Shown in pieces: positions 48,378 through 57,487 of a stretch of 64,000 nt of DNA. The notes beneath the pieces were generated by a model. That model had not been told where the DNA came from, did not search any database, and saw only the letters and a list, made by a program, of their open reading frames with translations. Position 1 is the stretch's first letter. Each line of letters begins with the position of its first letter. Made by a program: the position numbers and the translations under genes. Source of the DNA: Erythrobacteraceae bacterium (lineage in GTDB: Bacteria > Pseudomonadota > Alphaproteobacteria > Sphingomonadales > Sphingomonadaceae); NCBI GenBank assembly GCA_027486035.1, contig JAIXPX010000011.1:44579-108578 (forward strand), read 5' to 3'.

Positions 48378-49491
48378 GATGCGTCGCGCTCCAGTCGGAC
48401 TTCGCCGACCAGGTCTCGACCGAACCGCGCACGGTGCAGCCCTTCTCGCCCGCGTCGATCCGGCCGACGGGGAAGACCGTCTCGCCTGCCGCTTCGAGGC
48501 GCTCGGTCACTGCGGCGACCTTGTCCGCGCTCACCGCCAGCACCATGCCGACGCCGCAATTGAAGGTCCGCGCCATCTCCCCGGGCTCGATATTCCCTTG
48601 CGCCTGGAGGAAGGCCATCAGGCGCGGCTGGGGCCAGAGGTCGGCATCGACATGGGCGTGGGCGCCGTCGGGCAGGATGCGCGGGATGTTCTCGAGCAGG
48701 CCGCCGCCGGTGATGTGGGCGAGCGCATTGATCAGCCCCTCGCGGATCAGCGGCAGCAGGCTTGCGACATAGATGCGGGTCGGCGCGATCAGCGCGTCGA
48801 TCAGCAATTGCTCCTGATCGAAGAGGGCAGGGCGGTTCAGCTTCCAGCCCTTGTCCGCCGCCAGCCTGCGGACCAGCGAATAGCCGTTGGAGTGCACCCC
48901 CGAGGAGGCAAGGCCCAGCAGCACGTCGCCGGGCGCGACCCTGTCGCCGGTCAATTGCTCGCCGCGCTCGACCGCACCGACGCAGAAGCCGGCAAGGTCG
49001 TAGTCGCCGGGGGCATACATCCCCGGCATCTCCGCCGTCTCGCCGCCGATGAGGGCGCAGCCGGCCATCTTGCAGCCATCCGCGATTCCCGCGATCACGC
49101 GTTCGGCGACCCCGTTCTCGAGCTTGCCGGTGGCAAAATAGTCGAGGAAGAACAGCGGCTCGGCGCCCTGCACGATGAGATCGTTGACGCACATGGCGAC
49201 AAGATCGATGCCGACGGTGTCGTGGCGGTCGTGCTCGATCGCGAGCTTCAGCTTGGTGCCCACGCCGTCATTGGCCGCGACCAGCAGCGGATCGGTGTAG
49301 CCCGCCGCCTTCGGATCGAAAAACCCGCCGAACCCGCCCAGCTCGCTGGTTGCACCGGGGCGCGCGGTCGCCTTCGCCAGCGGGGCAATCGCCTTCACCA
49401 GCGCATTGCCCGCCGCAATCGAGACGCCGGCATCGGCATAGGTGTAGCCCTGGCCTTGCGGCGCGCTCTGGTCGTTTGTCCCCGAAGTCAT
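48370..49491 (-). CDS. purM: Phosphoribosylformylglycinamidine cyclo-ligase
   Basis: AIR synthetase, fifth step of purine synthesis. 373 residues from ATG 49491 ([10 protein letters not shown]); the longer start is unsupported. [32 protein letters not shown], the ATP region [32 protein letters not shown] and [13 protein letters not shown]. Overlaps purN by 8 bases, giving a purM-purN unit. Confidence 0.97.
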   Translation of the reverse strand: MTSGTNDQSAPQGQGYTYADAGVSIAAGNALVKAIAPLAKATARPGATSELGGFGGFFDPKAAGYTDPLLVAANDGVGTKLKLAIEHDRHDTVGIDLVAMCVNDLIVQGAEPLFFLDYFATGKLENGVAERVIAGIADGCKMAGCALIGGETAEMPGMYAPGDYDLAGFCVGAVERGEQLTGDRVAPGDVLLGLASSGVHSNGYSLVRRLAADKGWKLNRPALFDQEQLLIDALIAPTRIYVASLLPLIREGLINALAHITGGGLLENIPRILPDGAHAHVDADLWPQPRLMAFLQAQGNIEPGEMARTFNCGVGMVLAVSADKVAAVTERLEAAGETVFPVGRIDAGEKGCTVRGSVETWSAKSDWSATHLG

Positions 49492-49559
49492 GCACGCCGC
49501 CATAGCGGTTCGCGCTTGGAATTCCACCCGCCATTGGGCAAAGGACTTCGCGTTTCCCC

Positions 49560-50855
49560 ATGCGCGCCATTCCCCCCTCCTCCGCCCCGGCTGCGGCATC
49601 CTCCCGACCCCTGCGGCGCTGGCTTGCCGGGACGGGCTTGGCGCTTGCCCTTCTGGGCGGCGGCTATGCGGTGATCGCGCAGGTCGCGGGCGACCGCGGC
49701 ATCGCGCCGACCGCGGCGAGCGCCGACATCGAGGTCAAGGGCATCGCCGTCGACGTCCAGGGCAAAAGCGCCGAGGAGGCACGCGCCAATGGCTGGCGTG
49801 CCGCGCAGAAGCAGGCCTGGGCCAAGCTCGGCGGGCCGCAGCTTTCGGACAGCCAGCTCGACGCTCTCGTCTCGGCCATCGTGATCGAGCGCGAACGTCT
49901 CGGCCCGCGCCGCTACATTGCGACCCTCGGCGTGGTCTTCGACCGCCAGCGGGCCGGGAGCTATCTCGGCGGCCAGCAGCAGGCGAGCCGCTCCGCGCCG
50001 CTGCTGCTCATTCCGGTGGTCGAGAGCGGCGGCGCCTATATCACCTTCGAGCAGCGCAACCCGTGGCAGCGTGCCTGGGCCGAGTTCAATCCGGGCGGCA
50101 GCCGCATCGATTACGTGCGCCTCAACGGGGCCGGGGGCGATTCGCTGCTGGTCAATTTCGGACAGGCCAGCCGCCGCAGCCGCGCCTGGTGGCGCTCGAC
50201 GCTCGATCAATACGGGGCGACCGACGTGCTGATGGCCTTCGCCCGGCTCGAGCACCAGTTTCCCGGCGGCCCGGTCCGCGGCACCTTCACCGCGCGCTAC
50301 GGCCCCGACAGCCGCCCGCTGGAGAGCTTCACGCTGAAGATCGACAACCCCGACGCCCTGCCGGCCATGCTGGCGCAGGCGGTCGAGCGGATGGACACGA
50401 TCTTCTCCGCCGCGCTCGAGACTGGCAAGCTTGCCCCCGATCCCTCGCTGCGGCTGGGCGGCGACGGGCAGATGGACCCGGCGATCCAGCAACTCATCGA
50501 GATCGGCCGCGCCGCCGAAGCGCGCAAGGCGGCCGCGGCAGCCGCTGCGGCGGCGGGGCTGGGTGTGCCCCAGACCCCCGTCCAGTCGGTCATCGGCGGG
50601 CTGGCGATCGAGGCGCAGGTGCGGGTCATCACCGTGCAGTTCGCCACGCCCGATGCCGCCGCCTTCGACGCCTCGCTCGGCGCGGTGCGCGGCGCGGGCG
50701 GCGTGCGCGGCGTGGGCGTCACCAGCACCGCGATCGGCGGCACTTCGGTTATGGCGGTGAGCTATGCCGGCACCATCGAGGAACTGGCCGGCGCGCTCGA
50801 GGCGCGCGGCTTCAACGTGCGGCGAGGGGCGAACGCGCTCGCCATCAGCCGCTGA
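49560..50855 (+). CDS. DUF2066-like exported protein
   Basis: 431 residues. One N-terminal membrane/signal segment ([20 protein letters not shown]), then a domain with [23 protein letters not shown] like that of DUF2066 proteins. An Ala-rich helix ([14 protein letters not shown]) links it to a C-terminal ~85-residue beta-alpha region ([20 protein letters not shown]). No enzyme motif. Divergent from purM and upstream of hdaA by 10 bases, so probably in one operon with it. Confidence 0.7.
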   Translation: MRAIPPSSAPAAASSRPLRRWLAGTGLALALLGGGYAVIAQVAGDRGIAPTAASADIEVKGIAVDVQGKSAEEARANGWRAAQKQAWAKLGGPQLSDSQLDALVSAIVIERERLGPRRYIATLGVVFDRQRAGSYLGGQQQASRSAPLLLIPVVESGGAYITFEQRNPWQRAWAEFNPGGSRIDYVRLNGAGGDSLLVNFGQASRRSRAWWRSTLDQYGATDVLMAFARLEHQFPGGPVRGTFTARYGPDSRPLESFTLKIDNPDALPAMLAQAVERMDTIFSAALETGKLAPDPSLRLGGDGQMDPAIQQLIEIGRAAEARKAAAAAAAAAGLGVPQTPVQSVIGGLAIEAQVRVITVQFATPDAAAFDASLGAVRGAGGVRGVGVTSTAIGGTSVMAVSYAGTIEELAGALEARGFNVRRGANALAISR

Positions 50856-50865
50856 GGCAGGGGGC

Positions 50866-51537
50866 ATGAGCGTGAAGGGCCCGCCCTCGCAGATCGCCCT
50901 GCCGCTCGCCGGGCGCGCCCCTGCGGCGGCGCAGCGGATCGTCATCGGCCAAGCCAATGCGGGCGTGATCGAGGCGCTCCAGTCGCCCGGGCGCTGGCCC
51001 TTCCATGTCGCAGTGCTGACCGGCCCGCCGCGTTCGGGCAAGTCGCTGCTCGGACGCTGGGCAGCGGGACGCGCCGAGGGGCTCGAGGTGATCGACAATG
51101 CCGAGACCCTCGACGAGACCGCGCTGTTCCACCGCTGGAACGCCGTCCAGCAGGGCGGCCTGCGGGAGGGCGGCGCGCTGCTGCTGATCGCCAATGCCGA
51201 TCCCGAGCGTTCTGATGGACAAGGGGACGGCTGGCGCATCGCGCTCCCCGATCTGGCCTCGCGCATCGGCGGCTCGCTCCAGCTTGCCATCTCCGAGCCT
51301 GACGACGTGATGGCGGGCGAGCTGATCCTCGCCCATGCCGAGGCGCGCGGGCTCTCCCTTCCCGAGGGCGCCGCCGACTATCTCGTGCCGCGCACCACCC
51401 GCAGCTTTGCCGCGATCGAGGCGCTGGTGGTGGCGATCGACCGGATCTCCCTTGAACGCCAGACGCCTGCCACCATGTCTGTGTGGCGCGCCGCGCTCGA
51501 GGCCCTGCACGGCCCGGAGCAACAGCGCCTGATCTAG
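50866..51537 (+). CDS. hdaA: DnaA-related regulator HdaA (Hda)
   Basis: 223 residues from ATG 50866 with an AGGGGG ribosome site. Promotes ATP hydrolysis by DnaA to prevent re-initiation. Near the N-terminus, QIALPL (residues 9-14) matches the clamp-binding motif of Hda proteins. Then a DnaA-type AAA+ core with Walker A GPPRSGKSLLGRW, a weak Walker B (LLLIANAD) and a helical lid. There is no DnaA DNA-binding domain. Follows the DUF2066-like gene by 10 bases. Confidence 0.92.
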   Translation: MSVKGPPSQIALPLAGRAPAAAQRIVIGQANAGVIEALQSPGRWPFHVAVLTGPPRSGKSLLGRWAAGRAEGLEVIDNAETLDETALFHRWNAVQQGGLREGGALLLIANADPERSDGQGDGWRIALPDLASRIGGSLQLAISEPDDVMAGELILAHAEARGLSLPEGAADYLVPRTTRSFAAIEALVVAIDRISLERQTPATMSVWRAALEALHGPEQQRLI

Positions 51538-51582
51538 CGACCGATTGCATCGGACGCGCTTTGGTGGGACAAGCGAGGGGCG

Positions 51583-52317
51583 ATGTTCGAGCAATTGGTC
51601 AGCTATCTGGACTCGGTCCGCGCCCGTGACCCGGCGCCGCGTTCGCGCTGGGAGATCCTGCTTTATCCCGGCGTCTGGGCCCTGGGCTTCCACCGCGTCG
51701 CCCACTGGCTGTTCGAGGCGCAGCTCTATTTCCTCGCGCGTTTCGTCAATCATCTCTCCCGCCTGCTGACCGCGATCGACATTCATCCGGGTGCGCGGAT
51801 CGGGAAGAACTTCTTCATCGACCACGGCTTCACCGTCATCGGCGAGACCGCCGAGATCGGCGACAATGTCACGATCTACCAATGCGTCACGCTGGGCGGC
51901 ACCAACCCTGCCAACGGCAAGGGCGGCAAGCGTCACCCGACCCTGATGGACAATGTCATCATCGGCTCGGGCGCGCAGATCATCGGGCCGATTGTCGTGG
52001 GCGAGCGGGCGCGGGTCGGGGCCAATGCGGTCGTCACCGAGGACGTGCCCGCCGGCGCGACGATGGTCGGGATCAAGGCCCGCTCGACGCTGGTTCCCGC
52101 CGAGGCATGGATGCGCGAATTCGTGCCCTATGGCACCCCTTGCGACGATCCGCCCTGCGACGAGGAGGGTCGCCCGCGCCGCGACTGCATCGAGAAGCTC
52201 GAAGGCGAGATTGCGAGCTTGCGCGAGGAGATGGCGGCGATGAAGGCCCTGCTGGCCGAGCGCGCGCCGTCCGAAGCCGCCGAAGCGCCGCTGCGTCTGC
52301 GCGCCACGAAGGACTGA
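51583..52317 (+). CDS. cysE: Serine O-acetyltransferase
   Basis: First step of cysteine synthesis from serine. 244 residues, EpsC/CysE-type. N-terminal helices (LVSYLDSVRARDPAPRSRWEI...) then a left-handed beta-helix: IDIHPGARIGKNFFIDHGFTVIGETAEIGDNVTIYQCVTLGGT with the catalytic His and Asp, KRHPTLMDNVIIGSGAQIIGPI. After it comes a Cys-containing tail and a predicted coiled coil (EKLEGEIASLREEMAAMKALLAE). Stops one base before the DUF2794 gene starts. Confidence 0.93.
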   Translation: MFEQLVSYLDSVRARDPAPRSRWEILLYPGVWALGFHRVAHWLFEAQLYFLARFVNHLSRLLTAIDIHPGARIGKNFFIDHGFTVIGETAEIGDNVTIYQCVTLGGTNPANGKGGKRHPTLMDNVIIGSGAQIIGPIVVGERARVGANAVVTEDVPAGATMVGIKARSTLVPAEAWMREFVPYGTPCDDPPCDEEGRPRRDCIEKLEGEIASLREEMAAMKALLAERAPSEAAEAPLRLRATKD

Positions 52318-52318
52318 C

Positions 52319-52684
52319 ATGGCCGCACCCCATCAACCGGGCGTGCCCGGACAGGTGGTTCCCTTCCCCGGCCGGGCGGCCGATCAGGTCGGTTTCGAGC
52401 GGCCCGAACTGATGCGCATCCTCGACCTTTATGGCCGGATGGTCGCGGCCGGAGAATGGCGCGACTACGCGATGGACTTCACCCGCCACGCCGCCACCTT
52501 CGCCGCCTTCCGCCGCACCGCCGAACGTCCGCAGGCACGGGTGGAAAAGCGCCCCGCGCTGCGCGGCAAGCAGGGGATGTGGACTTTGTTCGGGGAGCAT
52601 GGGCAGGTGCTCAAGCGCGGGCACGATCTGGCGAATGTGCTGGCCCCGATGGAACGGCGGTTGCTGAAGGCGGTGGAGGATTAG
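52319..52684 (+). CDS. DUF2794 family protein
   Basis: 121 residues. Pattern of this alphaproteobacterial family: RPELMRILDLYGRMVAAGEWRDYAMDF, then AAFRRTAERPQARVEKRPAL and GMWTLFGEHGQVLKRGHDLANVL. No catalytic motif. Starts one base after the cysE stop (TGACATG), so co-translated with it. Function unknown. Confidence 0.88.
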   Translation: MAAPHQPGVPGQVVPFPGRAADQVGFERPELMRILDLYGRMVAAGEWRDYAMDFTRHAATFAAFRRTAERPQARVEKRPALRGKQGMWTLFGEHGQVLKRGHDLANVLAPMERRLLKAVED

Positions 52685-52706
52685 GCGGCGGCATGGGGGG
52701 ACCGGC

Positions 52707-53477
52707 GTGAAATCATGGCTTCGTCTGGGCCTGCTCGCCGCGCTGGCGGCTACCGTGCCTGCCATGCCTGCGCTGGCGGGGGCCAAATACACTGCGCAGG
52801 GCTTTGCCATCGATCCGCAGCAGCCCCCACGCGTGGTGGTGGTGCGGCCCAAGATCTTCGTGGGCGTGCTCGATTCCCAGAACCGCGAGATCGAGGACCC
52901 CGAGTGGCTGGCCGAGACCCACGTCAACCTTCAGGCCGCGCTCAAGCGCAGCCCTTCGGCCAAGGCGGTGCAATGGCGCTTTGTCGACTGGAACGCGCCT
53001 GACTCCAAGCCCCTGTCGGACGCCGTTTGGCAGCCAGCGCGCTTCATCAACGGCGATCTGATCTTCAAGGTGCCGCAGGGCACGATGCCGGTGAAGCCGG
53101 GCGAGGACTGGCAGAAGCGATTGAAAGCCATTCCCAAGGGCTATTACGAATATGCCTTGCCGCCGGGCGCGGTGGAGGAGCTGCGCGCGACCGATCCCGA
53201 GGCGCAGTTCGCGCTGCTCATCAACATGCACGATGCCTTCACCACCGACGGCGCGAAGCTTGCGCGCTTGCTCGGCGGGATGGGCAATGTTCTTAGCGAC
53301 GGGGTCAACACCATGGCCCTGCCGCCGCATCACGGCTTTGCGATGCTGATCGATCTCAGCAATGGCAGGATCGTGTGGTTCTACAACGACGGCGCTTTCG
53401 GCGGCGATCTGCGTAAATCCGCCTCCGCCGACAAGCGGGTGGGCCAGATGCTGACCGGTTGGCCAGTCCCGCGCTGA
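52707..53477 (+). CDS. Exported protein of unknown function
   Basis: 256 residues from a GTG at 52707 with GGGGGG upstream. Clear Sec signal (MKSWLRLGLLAALAATVPAMPALAGAKY). The mature domain starts VVVVRPKIFVGVLDSQNREIEDPEWLAET and ends IVWFYNDGAFGGDLRKSASADKRVGQMLTGWP. The C-terminal segment recalls proteins that report ATP-hydrolysis-independent periplasmic assembly, but I cannot name a family. Last gene of the run from 49560, ended by a hairpin. Confidence 0.75.
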   Translation: MKSWLRLGLLAALAATVPAMPALAGAKYTAQGFAIDPQQPPRVVVVRPKIFVGVLDSQNREIEDPEWLAETHVNLQAALKRSPSAKAVQWRFVDWNAPDSKPLSDAVWQPARFINGDLIFKVPQGTMPVKPGEDWQKRLKAIPKGYYEYALPPGAVEELRATDPEAQFALLINMHDAFTTDGAKLARLLGGMGNVLSDGVNTMALPPHHGFAMLIDLSNGRIVWFYNDGAFGGDLRKSASADKRVGQMLTGWPVPR

Positions 53478-53492
53478 TCTTAGCACAAAGCA

Positions 53493-53525
53493 AAGGCCCG
53501 CCCCCTTGCGGGGACGGGCCTCCTC
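53493..53525. terminator. Bidirectional hairpin between convergent genes
   Basis: AGGCCCGCCCC-CTTGC-GGGGACGGGCCT forms a strong stem with one bulge. No long T run on either side (TTTGCTTTG on the minus strand), so it may need help to terminate. Confidence 0.65.
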
Positions 53526-53547
53526 GATTCCGCTACGAAAAGCCGGG

Positions 53548-54477
53548 TCAGCCCCGCGCGCTCGACGGCCCCGTGCCGGTGACCTTCTGCATGGCCTTGA
53601 GGATATTGGCCGACTGTTCGCTGCCCGATTGCGGGGCGATGAGGTTGGTGAAGGCATTGATCTCCTCCCACCGCGCGGCGAAGCCTTCGAGGGTGCGCTC
53701 GCCTTCCGGGAGCCACACGGCGTCGTTCATCACCGTCCACGAGGAGTGATAGCCACCCGCACCCGCGCCGACGATGGCGTTGGTCGGCGCGTCTTCGCTG
53801 ACGAGGAACAGCGCGGCCGGCACCACGTTCTCGGGCGCGAAGAGCTTGAAGGCTTCCTCGGGGAAGAGGTCTTCGGTCATGCGGGTGCCCGCGACCGGCG
53901 AGAGGGTGTTGACGCGCACATTGTACTTCGCGCCCTCGAGCGCCAGCGTCTTGGTGAGGCCCGCGAGACCCAGCTTCGCCGCACCGTAATTCGCCTGACC
54001 GAAATTGCCGAACAACCCGGTCGACGAGGCGGTCATCAGGATACGGCCGTAGCCCTGCTCGCGCATCAGCTCCCAGCACGCCTTGGTGGCGAAGGCCGAG
54101 CCGGTGAGGTGCACCTTGACCACGAATTCAAAGTCGGCCGGCTCCATCTTGACGAAGGTCTTGTCGCGCAGCACGCCCGCGTTGTTGATCAGCACATGGA
54201 CGCCGCCCCACTTCTGCTTGGCGTCGGCGATCATCTTTTCCATCTGGTCGAATTCGGTGACCGACGCGCCGTTGGCGATCGCCTCGCCGCCCATCGCCTC
54301 GATCTCGGCGACGACCTGCGCCGCGGCGTCCGAGGTGCCGGTGCCGTCGCGCGAGCCGCCGAGGTCGTTGACCACGACCTTCGCGCCGCGCCGGGCGAGT
54401 TCCAGCGCATAGGCCTTGCCGAGCCCGCCGCCCGCACCGGTGACGATGGCGACCTTGTCCTTGAAGCTGATGGTCAT
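53548..54477 (-). CDS. SDR family oxidoreductase (3-hydroxyacyl-CoA dehydrogenase type)
   Basis: 309 residues from ATG 54477. [29 protein letters not shown] is the NAD site; the GG...NDLGG form is like the dehydrogenase domain of peroxisomal multifunctional enzyme 2. Then NNAG, the catalytic [18 protein letters not shown] with Ser/Tyr/Lys, and a longer C-terminal region ([22 protein letters not shown]) typical of that subgroup. Probably acts on fatty acyl or sterol side-chain CoA esters. Confidence 0.88.
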   Translation of the reverse strand: MTISFKDKVAIVTGAGGGLGKAYALELARRGAKVVVNDLGGSRDGTGTSDAAAQVVAEIEAMGGEAIANGASVTEFDQMEKMIADAKQKWGGVHVLINNAGVLRDKTFVKMEPADFEFVVKVHLTGSAFATKACWELMREQGYGRILMTASSTGLFGNFGQANYGAAKLGLAGLTKTLALEGAKYNVRVNTLSPVAGTRMTEDLFPEEAFKLFAPENVVPAALFLVSEDAPTNAIVGAGAGGYHSSWTVMNDAVWLPEGERTLEGFAARWEEINAFTNLIAPQSGSEQSANILKAMQKVTGTGPSSARG

Positions 54478-54603
54478 GGGTGTTCTCTCCTGTCCGAACC
54501 TGCGGTGCGCTTTACGCCCGCGTAAACCGAGTTGCGGGGCGCTGCGTGGCACTTTCGTGAGCGCGTTGCAACAGCCGAACTGACAGGAGGCTGTGCCGTA
54601 GGG

Positions 54604-55299
54604 TCAGGTGGCGGGCGGGAGGGCGTGTAAGGCGGGAATCAGGGCGTCAAACGAATCGATCACTGCGTCTGCGCCGAGGTCATGCGGGGGCCTGTCGCAA
54701 TAGCCATAGGCCGCCGCGATCACCGGCACGCCCGCGGCCTTGGCGGCGCGCACGTCATAGGTGGAATCGCCGAGGAACACGAAGCGGCCCCCTCCGGTCA
54801 CCTCGCGCGCCTTGAGGACGGGGGCGGGGTGGGGCTTGGCGAGGAACTGGCCGTCTTCGCCCCTGCCCATCGAATCCCCGCCGATCACGGCCTCGAAGGC
54901 ACCGATCAGATCGAGCTGCGTGAGGACATTGCGGGCGAAGCCCTCGAACTTGTTGGTGACGACCACCATCCGCACGCCCTCAGCGCCGAGCGCCGCGAGG
55001 GTCTCGCGCACCCCGGGGTACGGCACGGTGTGGACGGCGTTGTTCTCTTCGTAGAAGCCGAGCATCGCCTTGTAGAGCCGCTTGAACTCGTCGTCCGGCA
55101 GCCCGCCCTGCGCCTCGACCGCGCGGGCGAGCATGATCTTCGCCCCGCCGCCGATCAGATCCTTGCTGGTCTCGACCGAGACTTCCTCGAAGCCGCCGAG
55201 CACCAGCGCATGGTTCACCGCCGCGCCAAGATCGCGGAAGGTATCGAGCAGGGTGCCATCGAGGTCGAAACCGATCGCGCCGAAGGGGATGTCCGTCAT
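54604..55299 (-). CDS. gph: HAD hydrolase, phosphoglycolate phosphatase-like
   Basis: 231 residues from ATG 55299 (MTDIPFGAIGFDLDGTLLDT). HAD motifs: DLDGTLLDT, VVVTNKFEGFA (motif II), and GDSTYDVRAAKAAG (motif IV). Small helical cap (residues ~20-85) of the Gph/PGP type. Removes 2-phosphoglycolate, a DNA-repair or metabolic by-product. Divergent from glmU with a ~60-base shared regulatory gap. Confidence 0.88.
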   Translation of the reverse strand: MTDIPFGAIGFDLDGTLLDTFRDLGAAVNHALVLGGFEEVSVETSKDLIGGGAKIMLARAVEAQGGLPDDEFKRLYKAMLGFYEENNAVHTVPYPGVRETLAALGAEGVRMVVVTNKFEGFARNVLTQLDLIGAFEAVIGGDSMGRGEDGQFLAKPHPAPVLKAREVTGGGRFVFLGDSTYDVRAAKAAGVPVIAAAYGYCDRPPHDLGADAVIDSFDALIPALHALPPAT

Positions 55300-55359
55300 G
55301 GCGGGCGAGGTGGCCGATGCGACTTCAAACCGCAAGCAATTGCTGTAAGGACGTGGACC

Positions 55360-56730
55360 ATGACCACGATGCCGCATCCCTTCGCCGCCATCATCCTTGC
55401 CGCCGGCAAGGGCACCCGCATGAAGAGCGACACCCACAAGGTGCTGCACAAGATTGCCGGCCGACCGATGCTAGAACACCTCATGGCGAGCGTCGCCGAA
55501 CTCGGGCCGGAGCGGACCGCGGTGGTCGTGGGCGCGGGGCGGGAGCAGATCGAGGCGGCGGTCGAGGGGCGGGCGGCGACCTGCCTCCAGGAACCGCAGC
55601 TCGGCACGGCCCACGCGGTGCAACAGGCCGAGGGCGCGCTCGCGGGCTTCGATGGCGACGTGCTGGTGCTCTATGGCGATGTGCCTTTCATCAAGGCGAG
55701 CACCATGCAGGCGATGCTCGAGCGGCTTCACGCCCCGGACAGCCCGGCTGCGGTGGTGCTCGGCTTCGAGCCCGACGATCCGCTCGCCTATGGCCGCGTG
55801 ATTGCCGACGACACGGGCGCGATCCTCAAGATGGTCGAATACAAGGACGCGGACGAGGGCGAGCGGGCCTGCCACCTGTGCAACTCGGGCCTGCTGGCAG
55901 CGCGCGCGCAGGACCTGTTCGCGCTGCTGGCGCGGGTCGGCAATGACAACGCCCAGGGCGAATTCTACCTCCCCGATATCGTCAACATCGCGATCGCCGA
56001 CGGCAAGTCCTGCGCCGTCATCACGGCCGCCAGCCCGGACGAGGTCGCAGGGATCAACAGCCGCGCCGAACTCGCCGCCGCAGAGGCCCGCTGGCAGGCC
56101 GCGCGCCGCCTCCGGGCGATGGACGAAGGCGCGACCCTGATCGCCCCCGAGACGGTGTTCTTCGCATTCGACACGGTGCTCGGCCGCGACGTTACCATCG
56201 AGCCCAACGTCTTCTTCGGCCCCGGCGTGCGCATCGCCGACAATGTCCTGATCCGCGCCAACAGCCATATCGAGGGCGCTTCGCTGGCGAGCGGCGTCAA
56301 GGTCGGGCCGTTTGCGCGCCTGCGCCCCGGCACGGTGCTTGAGGAAGGCAGCTTCATCGGCAATTTCGTCGAGGTGAAGAACGCGGTGCTGGGCGCGGGC
56401 GCCAAGGCCAGCCACCTCACCTATCTGGGCGACGCGACCATCGGCGCGGGCGCGAATATCGGGGCAGGGACGATCACCTGCAACTATGACGGCTATTTCA
56501 AATACAAGACCGTGATCGGGGAGCGCGCCTTCATCGGCTCCAACTCGGCGCTGGTCGCGCCCGTCACCATCGGTGCCGATGCGATTGTCGCGGCCGGTTC
56601 CACCGTCAGCCGCGACGTGGCCGAGGGTGAACTGCGCATGGTGCGTGCCGAGCAGCTGGTGAAGCCGGGCTGGGCGGACCGCTTCCACGACACGATGAAG
56701 AAGAAGAAGGCGGCGGAGAAGAAGGGGTGA
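55360..56730 (+). CDS. glmU: Bifunctional UDP-N-acetylglucosamine pyrophosphorylase / glucosamine-1-phosphate N-acetyltransferase
   Basis: Makes UDP-GlcNAc for peptidoglycan and LPS. 456 residues from ATG 55360 (AAGGA upstream); the listed ORF begins far upstream in antisense gph. Pyrophosphorylase motif LAAGKGTRMKS, QEPQLGTAHAVQ and YGDVPFI. From about residue 260 a left-handed beta-helix (VTIEPNVFFGPGVRIADNVLIR) with SHLTYLGDATIGAGANIGAGTITCNYDG of the acetyltransferase site. Ends in a lysine tail (KKKKAAEKK). Confidence 0.97.
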   Translation: MTTMPHPFAAIILAAGKGTRMKSDTHKVLHKIAGRPMLEHLMASVAELGPERTAVVVGAGREQIEAAVEGRAATCLQEPQLGTAHAVQQAEGALAGFDGDVLVLYGDVPFIKASTMQAMLERLHAPDSPAAVVLGFEPDDPLAYGRVIADDTGAILKMVEYKDADEGERACHLCNSGLLAARAQDLFALLARVGNDNAQGEFYLPDIVNIAIADGKSCAVITAASPDEVAGINSRAELAAAEARWQAARRLRAMDEGATLIAPETVFFAFDTVLGRDVTIEPNVFFGPGVRIADNVLIRANSHIEGASLASGVKVGPFARLRPGTVLEEGSFIGNFVEVKNAVLGAGAKASHLTYLGDATIGAGANIGAGTITCNYDGYFKYKTVIGERAFIGSNSALVAPVTIGADAIVAAGSTVSRDVAEGELRMVRAEQLVKPGWADRFHDTMKKKKAAEKKG

Positions 56731-56999
56731 GCGAAGAGGCCGGTCTCACCTGCTGGCTGTGCCAGCGCCCCTTGGGCGATATCGTCCAGTGGCATCACCC
56801 CGTGCCCAAGACGAAGAAAGGCAAGGTCAAGGTGCCGGTGCACCCGATCTGCCACAAGACGATCCACGCGAACTTCACCAACAACGAACTGGCGCGCATC
56901 GGCGAGGATGCCGCTACGATCCGCGACAATCCGGCCATCGCCAGATTCGTCGCCTGGATCGCCAACAAGCCCGCCGATTTCGACGCGCCGACGCGCTAG
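56727..56999 (+). CDS. Small HNH-nuclease-like protein
   Basis: 90 residues. GTG start overlaps the glmU stop (GTGA). Contains CWLCQRP, then WHHPVPK, and HPICHKTIHANFTNNEL, the two-cysteine, His-His, Cys-His layout of HNH-type zinc endonuclease domains. No other domain. Whether it cuts nucleic acid is unknown. Small standalone HNH proteins like this are frequent in sphingomonads. Confidence 0.8.
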   Translation: MSEEAGLTCWLCQRPLGDIVQWHHPVPKTKKGKVKVPVHPICHKTIHANFTNNELARIGEDAATIRDNPAIARFVAWIANKPADFDAPTR

Positions 57000-57026
57000 G
57001 CCCCAGTTCAGGCTCCGGCGAAGGCG

Positions 57027-57269
57027 TCAGGCCTGCTCCATCCGCTCGGCATCGCCCCCGGCCGCGAGGTATTCGGCCTCCCACTGATCGAATTCGCTGC
57101 GGCTGAGAAGGTAGCGCTCGCGCGCCTCCTCGAAGCTGATCGCCTGATTGCGCACGGCGCGCACGATGCCGTTCTTGCGCGCCCTCGACCAGTAGACGCG
57201 GTGAGTGCGGGGCAGGGCGTAATAGCTCTTGATCGCATCGGCGATAGAGACGTTGCTGGGATAGGCCAC
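57027..57269 (-). CDS. DUF1153 family protein, SciP-like
   Basis: 80 residues. Trp/Arg helix-turn-helix region RVYWSRARKNGIVRAVRNQAISFEEARERYLLSRSEFDQWEAEY has the DUF1153 shape. SciP of Caulobacter belongs to this family and represses CtrA targets by contacting CtrA. This member keeps the '-W--RRK--IV-AV----IS-EEA--RY-LS--EF--W' spacing. It may regulate cell-cycle genes or act as a trp-repressor-like DNA binder. Confidence 0.82.
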   Translation of the reverse strand: MAYPSNVSIADAIKSYYALPRTHRVYWSRARKNGIVRAVRNQAISFEEARERYLLSRSEFDQWEAEYLAAGGDAERMEQA

Positions 57270-57430
57270 GGTGGTGCTCCTCGTCGCTGGTGTTCACGCC
57301 CCACGACCTGAATCTTGACGGCAAGGCTTAACGAGATGCTGCGAGGCAGGGTTAATCCGTCGGTGATGAGTCACGTCGTGCTTTCCCTGCGACGAGTGGA
57401 GGACGACTGTCGGGACGCTTTACAAGCCAA

Positions 57431-57462
57431 GGGGGCGGCACCCCGTTTCGGGTGCCGCCCCC
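57431..57462. terminator. Strong hairpin downstream of the S9 peptidase gene
   Basis: GGGGGCGGCACCC-CGTTTC-GGGTGCCGCCCCC, 13 perfect base pairs. Lies 25 bases beyond the S9 stop (minus strand) in the gap to the divergent DUF1153 gene. Flanked by only short T tracts, so termination may be partial. The rest of the gap holds TTAA motifs (near 57328 and 57352) but no gene. Confidence 0.7.
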
Positions 57463-57487
57463 CTGTCTGTCGCGCGGAGGTGGACGC

